64,000 nucleotides of DNA from CAYJHC01 sp964369805 (GTDB taxonomy: Bacteria; Bacillota; Clostridia; Peptostreptococcales; Anaerovoracaceae): the NCBI GenBank assembly GCA_964369805.1, contig CAYJFM010000004.1:1-64000 (forward strand), given 5' to 3'. Positions 7,981-16,865 of the stretch are shown here, piece after piece. The notes below the pieces were generated by a model. It saw nothing but the letters and a program-made list of their open reading frames with translations. It was not told where the DNA came from and ran no database searches. Made by a program: the position numbers and the translations under genes. Positions within the stretch are counted from its first letter, which is position 1; each line of letters opens with the position of its first letter.

Positions 7981-9012
7981 CTATTTGGCGATGTTTTTCT
8001 TTATAGAATTTACAACTGCTAGAACTTCTTCTTCTGTTGTTTGCCAAGAAGTAACAAGTCTAATGGCCCACTTATCATTGGATATTTTTTGCCATCTATA
8101 GAAAAAGTACTCTTTCTCTAATTCTTCTATAATAGAAATTGGTAAGATAGGGAACACTTGGTTTGTAGGTGAGTCTACTAGAAAATCTAGGTTGAGTTTT
8201 TTTAGCTCAGATGTGAGTAAATTTCCCATTTTTGCAGTATGCTTGCCTAGCTGAAAGTATAGCCCGTCTATAAACAGTTCTTCAAACTGAATTCCCATTA
8301 TCATTCCTTTTGCTAGTAAAGCACCTCTTTGCTTAATCAAGTATCTAAAATCTTCCTTAAGATTAGGATTACAGATTACAAAGGCTTCACCGAGAAGCGC
8401 TCCATTCTTAGTTCCTCCAATATAAAATGCATCAGTTATATTACTTAAAAAATTAAGATCAATATCATTTTCAGCGCAACCAAGACCAACTGCCATTCTT
8501 GCTCCATCAACGTATAGTAAAAGATTATACTTGTTACATACTTCTCTGATTGCAATTAACTCTGCTTTGGAATATATGGTGCCTATTTCGGTAGGAAAAG
8601 CTATGGACACAATTTTACCGAGGGTGCAGTGTTCATCTTCATGAGCTTCCATTATTGCTTCAATTTCTTCTGGATAAATTTTGCCATCTTCAGAATAAGT
8701 GTGCAAAATACAGTGGCCTGTCGCTTCTATGGCACCAGTTTCATGGGTACAAATGTGCGATGATTTTGGTGAAATAATTCCGTGATATGGCCTTATAAAA
8801 GCGGATAAAGCAATGGTGTTACATTGGGTTCCGCCAGGAATAAAGTGTACATCAACATCAGGATTTCCAATTTGCTTTTTTATTAAAGAAATAGCATTTT
8901 GGCAATATGTGTCGAGTGAATAGCCATCACTTTGAGTGGCAAGGTTTTCTGTAAGTGCTTTCAACATTCTTGGGTGTCCTACTGTGCTATAATCACTTCT
9001 AAAGTAAATCAT
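7981..9012 (-). CDS. ltaE: Low-specificity L-threonine aldolase
   Basis: PLP enzyme of fold type I that splits L-threonine or allo-threonine to glycine and acetaldehyde. The 343-residue product shows the family's parts: MIYFRSDYSTVGHPRMLKAL at the start, FIPGGTQCNTIALSAFIRPY (cofactor-binding region), CTHETGAIEATGH, LYVDGARMAVGLG with the cofactor-binding Asp, and GGTKNGALLGEA with the Schiff-base Lys. Length and motifs are normal. Its start is 99 bases from the divergent methyltransferase gene, and it converges on arcC. Confidence 0.93.
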   Translation of the reverse strand: MIYFRSDYSTVGHPRMLKALTENLATQSDGYSLDTYCQNAISLIKKQIGNPDVDVHFIPGGTQCNTIALSAFIRPYHGIISPKSSHICTHETGAIEATGHCILHTYSEDGKIYPEEIEAIMEAHEDEHCTLGKIVSIAFPTEIGTIYSKAELIAIREVCNKYNLLLYVDGARMAVGLGCAENDIDLNFLSNITDAFYIGGTKNGALLGEAFVICNPNLKEDFRYLIKQRGALLAKGMIMGIQFEELFIDGLYFQLGKHTAKMGNLLTSELKKLNLDFLVDSPTNQVFPILPISIIEELEKEYFFYRWQKISNDKWAIRLVTSWQTTEEEVLAVVNSIKKNIAK

Positions 9013-9062
9013 TTTAATTCCTCATTTCTATTTTCTTCTGTTAGCTTGCTAAAATATTACTA

Positions 9063-9090
9063 TTGCTATACAATGAATATATCGTATAAT
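9063..9090 (+). promoter_or_regulatory. Candidate promoter of the THUMP methyltransferase gene
   Basis: TTGCTA (9063-9068), 16-base spacer, TATAAT (9085-9090), 21 bases before the ATG at 9112. Confidence 0.6.
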
Positions 9091-9111
9091 TATAACACGA
9101 AAAGAGGAAAA

Positions 9112-10269
9112 ATGAGAAATCAATTAATTGCTACAGCAACTTTTGGGCTAGAAGCCGTTGTTAAACGCGAAGTAGAAAATTTAGGATATAAAATAATAAA
9201 GACAGAAGATGGAAAAATAACTTTTGAAGGTGATGAAAGAGCTATTGTAAGAAGTAATCTATGGCTTAGATCAGCAGATAGAGTTCTTCTTAAGCTTGGC
9301 GAATTTAGAGCTGAAGAGTTTGAAGAGCTTTTTCAACAAGTGAAAGGAATCCCTTGGGAAGAAATTATTCCTTTGGATGGAAAGATACATGTTGCTGGCT
9401 CATCTGTAAAGTCAAAGCTTAGCTCTGTTCCTGCTTGCCAAAGTATTACAAAAAAAGCTATTATTGAAAGGATGAAAGAAACATATGTAGTTGATGAATT
9501 TTCAGAAGCAGGTGCTGTATATAAGATAAAAATATCTTTTCTAAAAGACATAGTTACTGTAACTCTGGACACAACAGGTCCGGGGCTACATAAAAGAGGA
9601 TATAGAAAAGTTGATGTAAAAGCACCTTTAAAAGAAACCTTAGCGGCAGCCTTAGTAAGTTTGTCATTTTGGAGAGAGGGTAGAACTTTAATTGACCCTT
9701 GTTGTGGCTCAGGTACTATTTTAATAGAAGCAGCCATGGTCGAAAAGAATATTGCGCCAGGGCTTAATCGTGAATTCGAGGCTGAAAAATGGGAAGATTA
9801 TATTTCAAAAAATATTTGGGAAGAAGAGAGAAGGCTTGCTAAAGAGGCAATAAGGCAAATAGAAAAACCAACACTGTTCGGTAGAGATATAGACAAAGAT
9901 GCCGTTTTTGCAGCAACAGAAAATGCAAAGACTGCGGGTGTGGCCGATGCTATAGTATTTGCCACGGGCGATGTATGCACCCTTATTAATAAAACAAGGT
10001 TTAAAGGGGGGATGATAATAACTAATCCACCTTACGGAGAGAGAATAGGTGATAAGAAAGCTATAGATAGAGTTTACAGGGGGCTGAGCAACTTCATGGT
10101 TGACAATAAGAGCTGGTCACTATTTGTGCTAACATCAGATAAGTATGCCGAAGAAAAACTAATGGGAAAACCAGCAGATAGAAGAAGAAAATTATATAAT
10201 GGGAGATTAGAAACCTGTTATTATCAATTTCATGGAGAGAAACCGCCAAAGGTAAATAAAGACAAATAA
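9112..10269 (+). CDS. THUMP-domain class I SAM-dependent RNA methyltransferase (RlmL/YpsC type)
   Basis: Predicted 23S rRNA m2G methyltransferase of 385 residues. Start MRNQLIATATFGLEAVVKRE is typical. A ferredoxin-like plus THUMP region covers about residues 1-155. The Rossmann methyltransferase part has LIDPCCGSGTILIEAAM (SAM-binding loop), GRDIDKDAVFAATENAKTAG, and IITNPPYGERIGDK with the NPPY catalytic motif for exocyclic amine methylation. I start it at 9112 because GAAAAGAGG precedes this ATG; the frame is open further upstream but that stretch overlaps ltaE and lacks family likeness. The site modified is inferred from family only. Confidence 0.93.
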   Translation: MRNQLIATATFGLEAVVKREVENLGYKIIKTEDGKITFEGDERAIVRSNLWLRSADRVLLKLGEFRAEEFEELFQQVKGIPWEEIIPLDGKIHVAGSSVKSKLSSVPACQSITKKAIIERMKETYVVDEFSEAGAVYKIKISFLKDIVTVTLDTTGPGLHKRGYRKVDVKAPLKETLAAALVSLSFWREGRTLIDPCCGSGTILIEAAMVEKNIAPGLNREFEAEKWEDYISKNIWEEERRLAKEAIRQIEKPTLFGRDIDKDAVFAATENAKTAGVADAIVFATGDVCTLINKTRFKGGMIITNPPYGERIGDKKAIDRVYRGLSNFMVDNKSWSLFVLTSDKYAEEKLMGKPADRRRKLYNGRLETCYYQFHGEKPPKVNKDK

Positions 10270-10398
10270 AGAGTTGAAAAAAATAATAAATTACTAAAAA
10301 GGAAAAATTCACCATAAAATCATAATTTAGTGCTATACTAAAAATGATAGTTGGTGGATTTTGATTTTAGATAACATATCTAATATGCTGATTAAGAG

Positions 10399-10423
10399 AA
10401 TGCCCTTGAATTTCAAGGGCATT
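10399..10423. repeat. Perfect 25-base palindrome upstream of the CYTH gene
   Basis: AATGCCCTTGAA and its exact reverse complement TTCAAGGGCATT flank a single T. It is not followed by a T-tract in either direction, so it is not a plain terminator. It could be a protein operator or an RNA hairpin for the end of the methyltransferase transcript. Confidence 0.85.
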
Positions 10424-10440
10424 GATGATATAATATTAAA

Positions 10441-10470
10441 TTGATGTTCCATATTTTTTTTGGTTATAAA
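10441..10470 (+). promoter_or_regulatory. Candidate promoter of the CYTH-tig-clpPX group
   Basis: TTGATG (10441-10446) and TATAAA (10465-10470) with an 18-base spacer, 42 bases before the CYTH start. It overlaps the second inverted repeat. Confidence 0.5.
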
Positions 10471-10489
10471 TCAAGATAAAAATATGGAA
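10447..10489. repeat. AT-rich 12-base inverted repeat over the promoter
   Basis: TTCCATATTTTT (10447-10458) and its exact reverse complement AAAAATATGGAA (10478-10489) are separated by 19 bases that contain the candidate -10 box. The geometry suits an operator or a promoter-proximal loop. Confidence 0.75.
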
Positions 10490-10512
10490 ATCAGAAGTTT
10501 TGAAGGTGAAAA

Positions 10513-11130
10513 ATGGAATTCGAACTAAAGTATAGAGTTGAAAATGACGAAACTTTGCTTAAAATCTGGGAAGATAAAAAATTATCGGAAATAGAGGTTA
10601 AGGGAAGTAGGAGTGAAGACAGGCTTAGAACTTTTTACTTAGATACTGCTAGTGGAAAGCTTAAAAAGAATAAAATTGCTTTAAGAGTTAGAACAGGAGC
10701 AGGTAAGGTTGAGGCTACAGTAAAAACGCTAGTAAAGGCTGAGGGAGCTTATCATAGAAGAGAAGAGTACAATGTATTTCTCAAAGAGTTTACAACAAAC
10801 CCAAGGCCAGAAGTTTTTGCACATCTAGAAATAGGGAAGTTACTTAAGGAAGTAGTTGGGGAAGAAGAAGTTCATCCCACAATGGAAACCGACATTTTCA
10901 GAAGAAAATTCTTGATTAAATCAGGAGAATGCTTAGTAGAACTTGCGCTTGATGCTGGTTCTGTAAAAGCAATAGGCAAGGAAGAGCAGTTTAGAGAGCT
11001 CGAACTTGAATTAGTAAGTGGCCCAGAGGAACCTCTCCTAAGCTTAGGACAGGAAATTATGGGTAAATATAACTTAGAGCCTGAAGAGATAAGCAAGTTT
11101 GAAAGAGGGCTTAGACTTTTAGGTAGTTAG
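10513..11130 (+). CDS. CYTH domain protein (putative inorganic triphosphatase)
   Basis: A 205-residue triphosphate tunnel metalloenzyme. It starts MEFELKYRVE, carrying the ExExK metal/phosphate motif (E2, E4, K6). Alternating charged beta strands follow: RLRTFYLDTASGKL, IALRVRTGAGKVEATVKT, YHRREEYNV and RELELELVSG, as in the CYTH barrel. Such bacterial enzymes usually hydrolyse inorganic triphosphate; thiamine triphosphatase or adenylate cyclase activity cannot be excluded from sequence alone. The gene lies just upstream of tig (23-base gap) and may be transcribed with it. Confidence 0.88.
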   Translation: MEFELKYRVENDETLLKIWEDKKLSEIEVKGSRSEDRLRTFYLDTASGKLKKNKIALRVRTGAGKVEATVKTLVKAEGAYHRREEYNVFLKEFTTNPRPEVFAHLEIGKLLKEVVGEEEVHPTMETDIFRRKFLIKSGECLVELALDAGSVKAIGKEEQFRELELELVSGPEEPLLSLGQEIMGKYNLEPEEISKFERGLRLLGS

Positions 11131-11153
11131 CATTTTTAAAGGAGAAATAAAAA

Positions 11154-12437
11154 ATGAAGGCAAATTTAATTTCAAAAGAAAACAACATCGCTAAGTTTAC
11201 AATGGAGTTCACACCAGAGCAAATCGAGCAAGGTAAAGTAAAAGCATATCAAGCAAATAAAGATCAATTTAATATTGATGGCTTCAGAAAAGGTAAAGCA
11301 CCAAGAAGCATTATTGAAAAGCATTATGGAGATACAATTTTTACAGAAGAAGCTATTAACACTATCTTTGGTGAAGAGTATCCTAAAGCAATTGCTGAAC
11401 TTGAATTAGATGTAATCGATAGACCAGAAGCAGAATTTGGTGAGCTAGAAGCAGATAAACCATTTGTTGCAACAATTTCAGTAGCGATTTATCCAACAAT
11501 TGAAATTAAAGATTATAAAGGCGTTGAAATCGAAAAAGTGGAAGCTGAGATTAAAGATGAAGATGTTGAGCTAGAAATGGCTAATTTATTGAAAAAACAT
11601 GCTAGAATGGTAGAGGTGACAAGACCTGTTGCTGATGGAGACACTGTTCTTTTAGACTATGCTGGTTTTGTAGGAGAAGAACAATTTGAAGGTGGTACAG
11701 CTGAGAAATATCCACTAAAAATTGGATCAAATAGCTTTATCCCAGGATTTGAAGAGCAACTAGTTGGAGCAGTAATTGGAGAAGAAAAAGCAGTAACTGT
11801 AACTTTCCCAACAGAATATCATTCTGAAGATTTAGCTGGAAAAGAAGCTATCTTCAAATGTACAGTTCACGAAATTAAAGAAGAAGAAATTCCAGAACTA
11901 AATGATGAATTTGCAAAGGATATTAGTGAATTTGATACAGTTGAAGAAATGAAGGCTGATATGAAAGCTAAGATTACAGAAGCAAAGGTAGCTGGCGCTG
12001 ATAGAAAAATGAAAGACTCTGTTCTAGAAAAAGTATACAATGCAAATGAAATTGATATTCCAAAAGTAATGGTTGAAGATGAAAAGAACTCAATGATTCA
12101 AGAATTTGAGCAACAATTAAGAAGCCAAGGAATGGAACTAGAACAATACTTAGGCTTTATGAACCAAGATATGGATGCATTTAAAGAGCAATTAACAGAA
12201 GATGCTACTAGAAGAGTTAAAACAAGAATGATAGTAGCAGCAGTAGCTGATGCAGAAGCGATTGATGTAACAACTGAAGAAATTGAAGCGGAACTAGTAG
12301 TAATGGCACAGATGTACGGACTAGAAGCTGATAAAATCAAAGAAATGATTGGAGAAGAAAACCTATCATTTATAGGTAAAGATATCAGAATGAAAAAAGC
12401 TGTGGATCTTATGTTTGATAGCGCGGTAATTAAATAG
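11154..12437 (+). CDS. tig: Trigger factor, ribosome-associated chaperone and prolyl isomerase
   Basis: Binds L23 at the tunnel exit and shields nascent chains. The 427-residue protein has the ribosome-binding domain with the signature FNIDGFRKGKAPRSIIEKHYG (residues about 39-58), an FKBP-type isomerase domain from about 155 (DGDTVLLDYAGFVGEEQFEG, FIPGFEEQLVGAVIGEEKAV), and a helical C-terminal domain rich in Glu and Lys. Length is normal. An AAAGGAG site precedes the ATG. It heads the tig-clpP-clpX run typical of Gram-positive bacteria. Confidence 0.98.
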   Translation: MKANLISKENNIAKFTMEFTPEQIEQGKVKAYQANKDQFNIDGFRKGKAPRSIIEKHYGDTIFTEEAINTIFGEEYPKAIAELELDVIDRPEAEFGELEADKPFVATISVAIYPTIEIKDYKGVEIEKVEAEIKDEDVELEMANLLKKHARMVEVTRPVADGDTVLLDYAGFVGEEQFEGGTAEKYPLKIGSNSFIPGFEEQLVGAVIGEEKAVTVTFPTEYHSEDLAGKEAIFKCTVHEIKEEEIPELNDEFAKDISEFDTVEEMKADMKAKITEAKVAGADRKMKDSVLEKVYNANEIDIPKVMVEDEKNSMIQEFEQQLRSQGMELEQYLGFMNQDMDAFKEQLTEDATRRVKTRMIVAAVADAEAIDVTTEEIEAELVVMAQMYGLEADKIKEMIGEENLSFIGKDIRMKKAVDLMFDSAVIK

Positions 12438-12452
12438 GAAAGAGGAAAAGAA

Positions 12453-13037
12453 ATGAACCTAGTACCTTATGTAGTAGAAGAAACAGGAAAAGGAGAAAGA
12501 TCATATGATATTTTCTCGAGACTATTAAAAGACAGAATTATTTTTATTGGAGGAGCTATTGATGAAAACACAGCAAGTGTTGTAGTAGCGCAGCTATTGT
12601 TTTTAGAAGCAGAAGACCCTGATAAGGATATTAGCATTTATATTAACAGTCCAGGTGGGCAGGTAACTGCAGGTATGGCTATTTACGATACCATGCAATA
12701 CATTAAGCCTGATGTTTCGACAATCTGCGTTGGTTTGGCAGCAAGCATGGGAGCTTTCTTGCTATCAGCCGGCAAAAAAGGTAAAAGGTTTGCCCTTCCG
12801 AATGCAGAGATAATGATACATCAACCTCTTGGTGGAGCTAGTGGCCAGGCAGAAGACATAAAAATTCATGCAGAATGGATTTTAAAAACTAGAGAAAAGT
12901 TAAACCATATTCTTAGCGAAAATACAGGAAAAACCTTAAAGCAAATTGCTAAGGATACAGATAGAGATAACTTTATGTCAGCGGATGAAGCCGAAAACTA
13001 CGGAATTATTGACAAGGTTATCAAGGAGAGATTGTAA
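12453..13037 (+). CDS. clpP: ATP-dependent Clp protease proteolytic subunit
   Basis: Serine protease that forms the 14-subunit chamber used by ClpX and other ATPases. The 194-residue protein has Ser98 in GLAASMGAFLLSAG and His123 in IMIHQPLGG, plus a C-terminal Asp near 172 (the catalytic triad). The N-terminus NLVPYVVEETGKGERSYDI is typical. It lies 15 bases after tig, and its stop codon overlaps the clpX start by one base, which implies coupled translation. Confidence 0.98.
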   Translation: MNLVPYVVEETGKGERSYDIFSRLLKDRIIFIGGAIDENTASVVVAQLLFLEAEDPDKDISIYINSPGGQVTAGMAIYDTMQYIKPDVSTICVGLAASMGAFLLSAGKKGKRFALPNAEIMIHQPLGGASGQAEDIKIHAEWILKTREKLNHILSENTGKTLKQIAKDTDRDNFMSADEAENYGIIDKVIKERL

Positions 13038-14314
13038 TGACAAATGAAAATGAAAAGAAAGAAATAACTTGTTCTTTTTGTGGGAAGAGGCAAAGTCAAG
13101 TAATGAGGCTTGTTGCTGGTCCAAATGTATACATTTGTGATGAATGCGTGGCTTTGTGTCAAGAAATAATCAATAATGAAATTAATCTTTTAGAAAATGC
13201 TGAGCATGATATTCAAAATGAAAATTATAAACTGCTAAAACCAGAAGAAATAAAAGAATTATTAGATTTATACGTAATTGGACAAGATGAGGCAAAAAAA
13301 ACCTTGGCAGTTTCAGTGTATAATCACTATAAACGTGTTACAAAATTGGTTGATGAAGATGATGATGTAGAGATTCAAAAGAGCAATGTTATAATGATTG
13401 GAGGGACAGGGTCAGGTAAAACTTTACTCGCACAAACCCTTGCTAAAATTTTAGATGTTCCTTTTGCAATTGCAGATGCAACAGCATTAACAGAAGCAGG
13501 ATATGTAGGGGAAGATGTAGAAAACATTTTACTGAAGCTTTTACAAGCAGCAGACTTTGATATTGAAAAAGCTCAAAAGGGGATTATTTATGTTGATGAA
13601 ATCGATAAAATTTCAAGGCATTCAGATAACCCGTCTATTACTAGAGACGTTAGTGGTGAAGGTGTTCAGCAAGCATTACTAAAAATTCTAGAAGGAACAG
13701 TTGCTAATGTTCCTCCACAGGGAGGGCGTAAGCATCCACATCAAGAGTTTATTCAGTTTGACACAACAAACGTAATGTTTATTTGTGGAGGTGCTTTTGA
13801 TGGACTTGATAAGATTATTAAGAAAAGACTGGGAGAAAAAGTAATAGGATTTACATCTGCAATAGAAGAAAAACAAGCAGAAGAAAAATCACTGTTAAAA
13901 CAAATTGAACCTGAAGACTTGCTAAAATATGGACTTATTCCAGAGTTTATTGGAAGACTTCCAGGCATAGTTGCACTTAATGAGCTTACAGAAGAGGCAT
14001 TAGTTGAGATAATTACGAAACCTAAGAATGCACTGCTAAAGCAGTATGAAAAACTTTTTGCTTTAGATGGTGTAAGCCTAACCATAGAGCCTGATGCAGC
14101 AATAGCGATTGCAAGAAAAGCTATTGAAAGAAAAACAGGAGCTAGAGGGCTAAGAGGGATTATGGAAGATGTTATGAGAGATATCATGTATGAAATCCCT
14201 TCAAGAGAAGATGTTATAGGTTGCACTATAACAAAGGCTTCTGTTGAGAAGGAAGAAAAACCAAAATATACGCTAGTAGCTTCAACAGAGAAAATTGAAG
14301 AAAAAACGGCATAA
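13037..14314 (+). CDS. clpX: ATP-dependent Clp protease ATP-binding subunit ClpX
   Basis: AAA+ unfoldase that feeds substrates to ClpP. The 425-residue protein starts with a four-Cys zinc domain (CSFCGKRQ and ICDECVALC, residues about 12-40). The ATPase part holds Walker A GGTGSGKT (about 118), YVGEDVENIL, Walker B IIYVDEIDKI, and the sensor region RDVSGEGVQQALLKILEGT. The C-terminal domain has FIGRLPGIV and KTGARGLRGIME. The ATG overlaps the clpP stop codon. A compact GC-rich hairpin separates it from lon. Confidence 0.98.
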   Translation: MTNENEKKEITCSFCGKRQSQVMRLVAGPNVYICDECVALCQEIINNEINLLENAEHDIQNENYKLLKPEEIKELLDLYVIGQDEAKKTLAVSVYNHYKRVTKLVDEDDDVEIQKSNVIMIGGTGSGKTLLAQTLAKILDVPFAIADATALTEAGYVGEDVENILLKLLQAADFDIEKAQKGIIYVDEIDKISRHSDNPSITRDVSGEGVQQALLKILEGTVANVPPQGGRKHPHQEFIQFDTTNVMFICGGAFDGLDKIIKKRLGEKVIGFTSAIEEKQAEEKSLLKQIEPEDLLKYGLIPEFIGRLPGIVALNELTEEALVEIITKPKNALLKQYEKLFALDGVSLTIEPDAAIAIARKAIERKTGARGLRGIMEDVMRDIMYEIPSREDVIGCTITKASVEKEEKPKYTLVASTEKIEEKTA

Positions 14315-14319
14315 AAACA

Positions 14320-14339
14320 AAGGCGGCCAAGGCCGCCTT
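14320..14339 (+). repeat. GC-rich hairpin between clpX and lon
   Basis: AAGGCGGCC and GGCCGCCTT are separated by two bases, giving an 8-pair stem with a CAAG tetraloop. It stands out in this AT-rich DNA. The following bases (AATTATTATAATGG) are only weakly T-rich, so it may be a partial terminator or an mRNA processing or stability element that uncouples lon from clpPX. Confidence 0.75.
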
Positions 14340-14361
14340 AATTATTATAATGGAGGAGTTA

Positions 14362-16854
14362 ATGGGAAAGATTGCAAAGGACAACATAAAGTTAGAGGAA
14401 ATTCTTGTAGAAAAAGCCTCTGATGAAACAGAAGGTCTAAATGATGAAATGGACCTAGGGTTAGCTTCTGACAATGATGCAGAAACAGATGACAATAATA
14501 GTGGAGATGGATCCATAAAGAATATAGAAGAACTAAATGAAGTAATGCCACTTATTCCTATGAGGGGACTAGCGTTACTACCGAGCATGGTTCTTCATTT
14601 TGATGTTGAAAGAGAAAAATCAATAAATGCTCTAGAGGAAGCAATGGTTAAAAATCAAAGGATTTTTCTGACAGCACAAAAAGATACAAACATCGATTTA
14701 CCAATGGAGAATGATTTTTACACCATAGGTACAATTGCAAAGATTAAACAAATATTGAAATTACCAGGGGACGTAATTAGAGTCCTTGTTGAAGGCGTTG
14801 AAAGAGGAAAAATTGTGGAACTTGTTAGTGACACACCCTATTTTAAAGCTAAGATAAAAAGGCTAGTAGACAATTCTAATACGGAAGTCGATCCAAAACT
14901 AGAAGCGTTGAGAAGGGCTATTATAGAGAAATTTGACGAATATGCATTTTTACATGAGCATTTACCAAAGGACTTAATTGCATCAATAATTGATATAACA
15001 AGCTATGGAGTTTTTGCAGATGCTGTGGGATCACACTTAGATGTCCCTGTAGCAGAAAAACAAAAAATTGTTGAGGCACTAGACTTAGAAGATAGACTTG
15101 TAGTTATTAGTGAATTACTAAGAGTAGAAGTTGAAATTTTAAGAATTAGAGAAGAAATCTCTGCAAAGGTTAAGGGGCAGATGAACCAAAACCAAAAAGA
15201 ATATTACTTAAGGGAACAACTTAAAGCAATTAAAGAAGAGCTAGGTATTGATGATAGTGAAGATCCAGACGGAGAAGAAATACTATCAAAAAGAGAAGCT
15301 TTAAAGAAATTAAAGTTAGATAAAAAAACAACTGAGAAAATTGATAAAGAGATTACTAGACTCTCAAAGATGAATCCTAGTACAGCAGAGGCAGCACTAA
15401 TTAGAAACTACGTAGAAACAATTTTAGAATTACCTTGGAAAAAACAAACTACGAATAAAAACACAATAATAAGATCAGAAGAAATTCTTGATGAAGATCA
15501 TTATGGATTAAAAAAAGTTAAAGAGAGAATTTTAGAGTATTTAGCAGTAATTGAATTGTCAAAAGGCTTAAAAGGGCCAATACTGTGCTTAGTAGGTCCT
15601 CCAGGAACAGGTAAAACCTCTATTGCGAAGTCAATTGCAAGGGCTACCTCGAGAGACTTTGTAAGAATGTCTTTGGGTGGAGTGAGAGATGAAGCTGAAA
15701 TTAGAGGACATAGAAGAACTTATGTAGGTGCAATTCCAGGAAGAGTGATTAACTCAATAAAAGAGGCGGGAAGCAAAAATCCGGTTTTCCTCTTAGATGA
15801 GATTGATAAAATAGGAGCTGACTTCAAAGGTGATCCAGCTTCAGCACTTTTGGAGGTTCTTGATCCAGAGCAAAACAAGGATTTTATGGATCATTACTTA
15901 GAAGTACCATTTGACCTATCAAAGGCTATGTTTATTACAACAGCAAACAGCCTAGATACAATACCAAGACCACTTTTAGATAGAATGGAAGTTATTGAAG
16001 TCACTAGCTATACAGAGGAAGAAAAACTTCATATAGCAAAAAATTATCTAATCCCTAAGAAGATAAAAGAACATGGTTTAAAAGAGGAGAATGTTTCAGT
16101 TTCTTCTAAAGCTATTTCAGATATAATTAACTATTACACTAGAGAGTCTGGAGTCAGAAACTTAGAGAGAGAAGTCGCAAACCTTTGCAGAAAAATTGCA
16201 AGAAGGACTCTTGCGGAAAATAAAGAAATGTTCCAGATAACTAACAGAAATCTTGAGGGGTACCTAGGGAAAAAAAGGTACAGATATGATATAATAAAAG
16301 GTAAGAGTGAAGTTGGGATAACTACAGGTCTTGCGTGGACAGCTGTAGGGGGAGACACACTTTTCATAGAAGTGGTAACCATTGAAGGAAAAGGAAAGTT
16401 AGTGCTTACTGGCATGATGGGAGAGGTTATGCAAGAGTCGGCACAGGCAGCATTAAACTATATAAGAAGTAATGCTAAGGAATTTGGACTTGCGGCTGAC
16501 TTCTATGATAGCAAGGAAATTCATATACATATTCCAGAAGGTGCAATCCCTAAAGATGGACCTTCGGCAGGAGTAACAATGAGCTTGGCGCTAATTTCAG
16601 CTTTGACGGGAAAACCGGCAAAACAAGATATTGCTATGACAGGGGAAATTAACCTTAGAGGGCAGGTACTACCTGTAGGTGGTATAAGGGAAAAAGTAAT
16701 GGCGGCGCATAGGGCTGGAATAAGAAAAGTTCTATTACCTTGGGAGAATGAAAAAGATATAGATGAAATCCCAGTAAAGGTAAGAAAAGAGATAGAATTT
16801 GTGCTTCTTGAGAGAATTGAGAATGCAGCAAAGATAGTAATAGAAGGGTTTTAG
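14362..16854 (+). CDS. lon: ATP-dependent protease Lon
   Basis: Cytoplasmic AAA+ serine protease that degrades damaged and regulatory proteins. The 830-residue protein has an acidic N-terminal extension of about 55 residues before the LON domain (MPLIPMRGLALLPSMVLHF). The ATPase has Walker A GPPGTGKTS (about residue 412), followed by GGVRDEAEIRGHRRTYVGA. The protease part shows Ser735 in PKDGPSAGVTM and Lys778 in GGIREKVMAAHRAG, the Ser-Lys dyad. I use the ATG at 14362, since GGAGG lies 5 bases before it and the in-frame ATG at 14350 lacks a site. engB follows after 11 bases. Confidence 0.97.
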   Translation: MGKIAKDNIKLEEILVEKASDETEGLNDEMDLGLASDNDAETDDNNSGDGSIKNIEELNEVMPLIPMRGLALLPSMVLHFDVEREKSINALEEAMVKNQRIFLTAQKDTNIDLPMENDFYTIGTIAKIKQILKLPGDVIRVLVEGVERGKIVELVSDTPYFKAKIKRLVDNSNTEVDPKLEALRRAIIEKFDEYAFLHEHLPKDLIASIIDITSYGVFADAVGSHLDVPVAEKQKIVEALDLEDRLVVISELLRVEVEILRIREEISAKVKGQMNQNQKEYYLREQLKAIKEELGIDDSEDPDGEEILSKREALKKLKLDKKTTEKIDKEITRLSKMNPSTAEAALIRNYVETILELPWKKQTTNKNTIIRSEEILDEDHYGLKKVKERILEYLAVIELSKGLKGPILCLVGPPGTGKTSIAKSIARATSRDFVRMSLGGVRDEAEIRGHRRTYVGAIPGRVINSIKEAGSKNPVFLLDEIDKIGADFKGDPASALLEVLDPEQNKDFMDHYLEVPFDLSKAMFITTANSLDTIPRPLLDRMEVIEVTSYTEEEKLHIAKNYLIPKKIKEHGLKEENVSVSSKAISDIINYYTRESGVRNLEREVANLCRKIARRTLAENKEMFQITNRNLEGYLGKKRYRYDIIKGKSEVGITTGLAWTAVGGDTLFIEVVTIEGKGKLVLTGMMGEVMQESAQAALNYIRSNAKEFGLAADFYDSKEIHIHIPEGAIPKDGPSAGVTMSLALISALTGKPAKQDIAMTGEINLRGQVLPVGGIREKVMAAHRAGIRKVLLPWENEKDIDEIPVKVRKEIEFVLLERIENAAKIVIEGF

Positions 16855-16865
16855 AGGGCATAAAA

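Noticed and set aside
8932..9111. An upstream in-frame extension of the THUMP methyltransferase gene
   Set aside because: It overlaps the divergent ltaE coding region and its promoter area, has no ribosome binding site and reads unlike the family; the ATG at 9112 has both.
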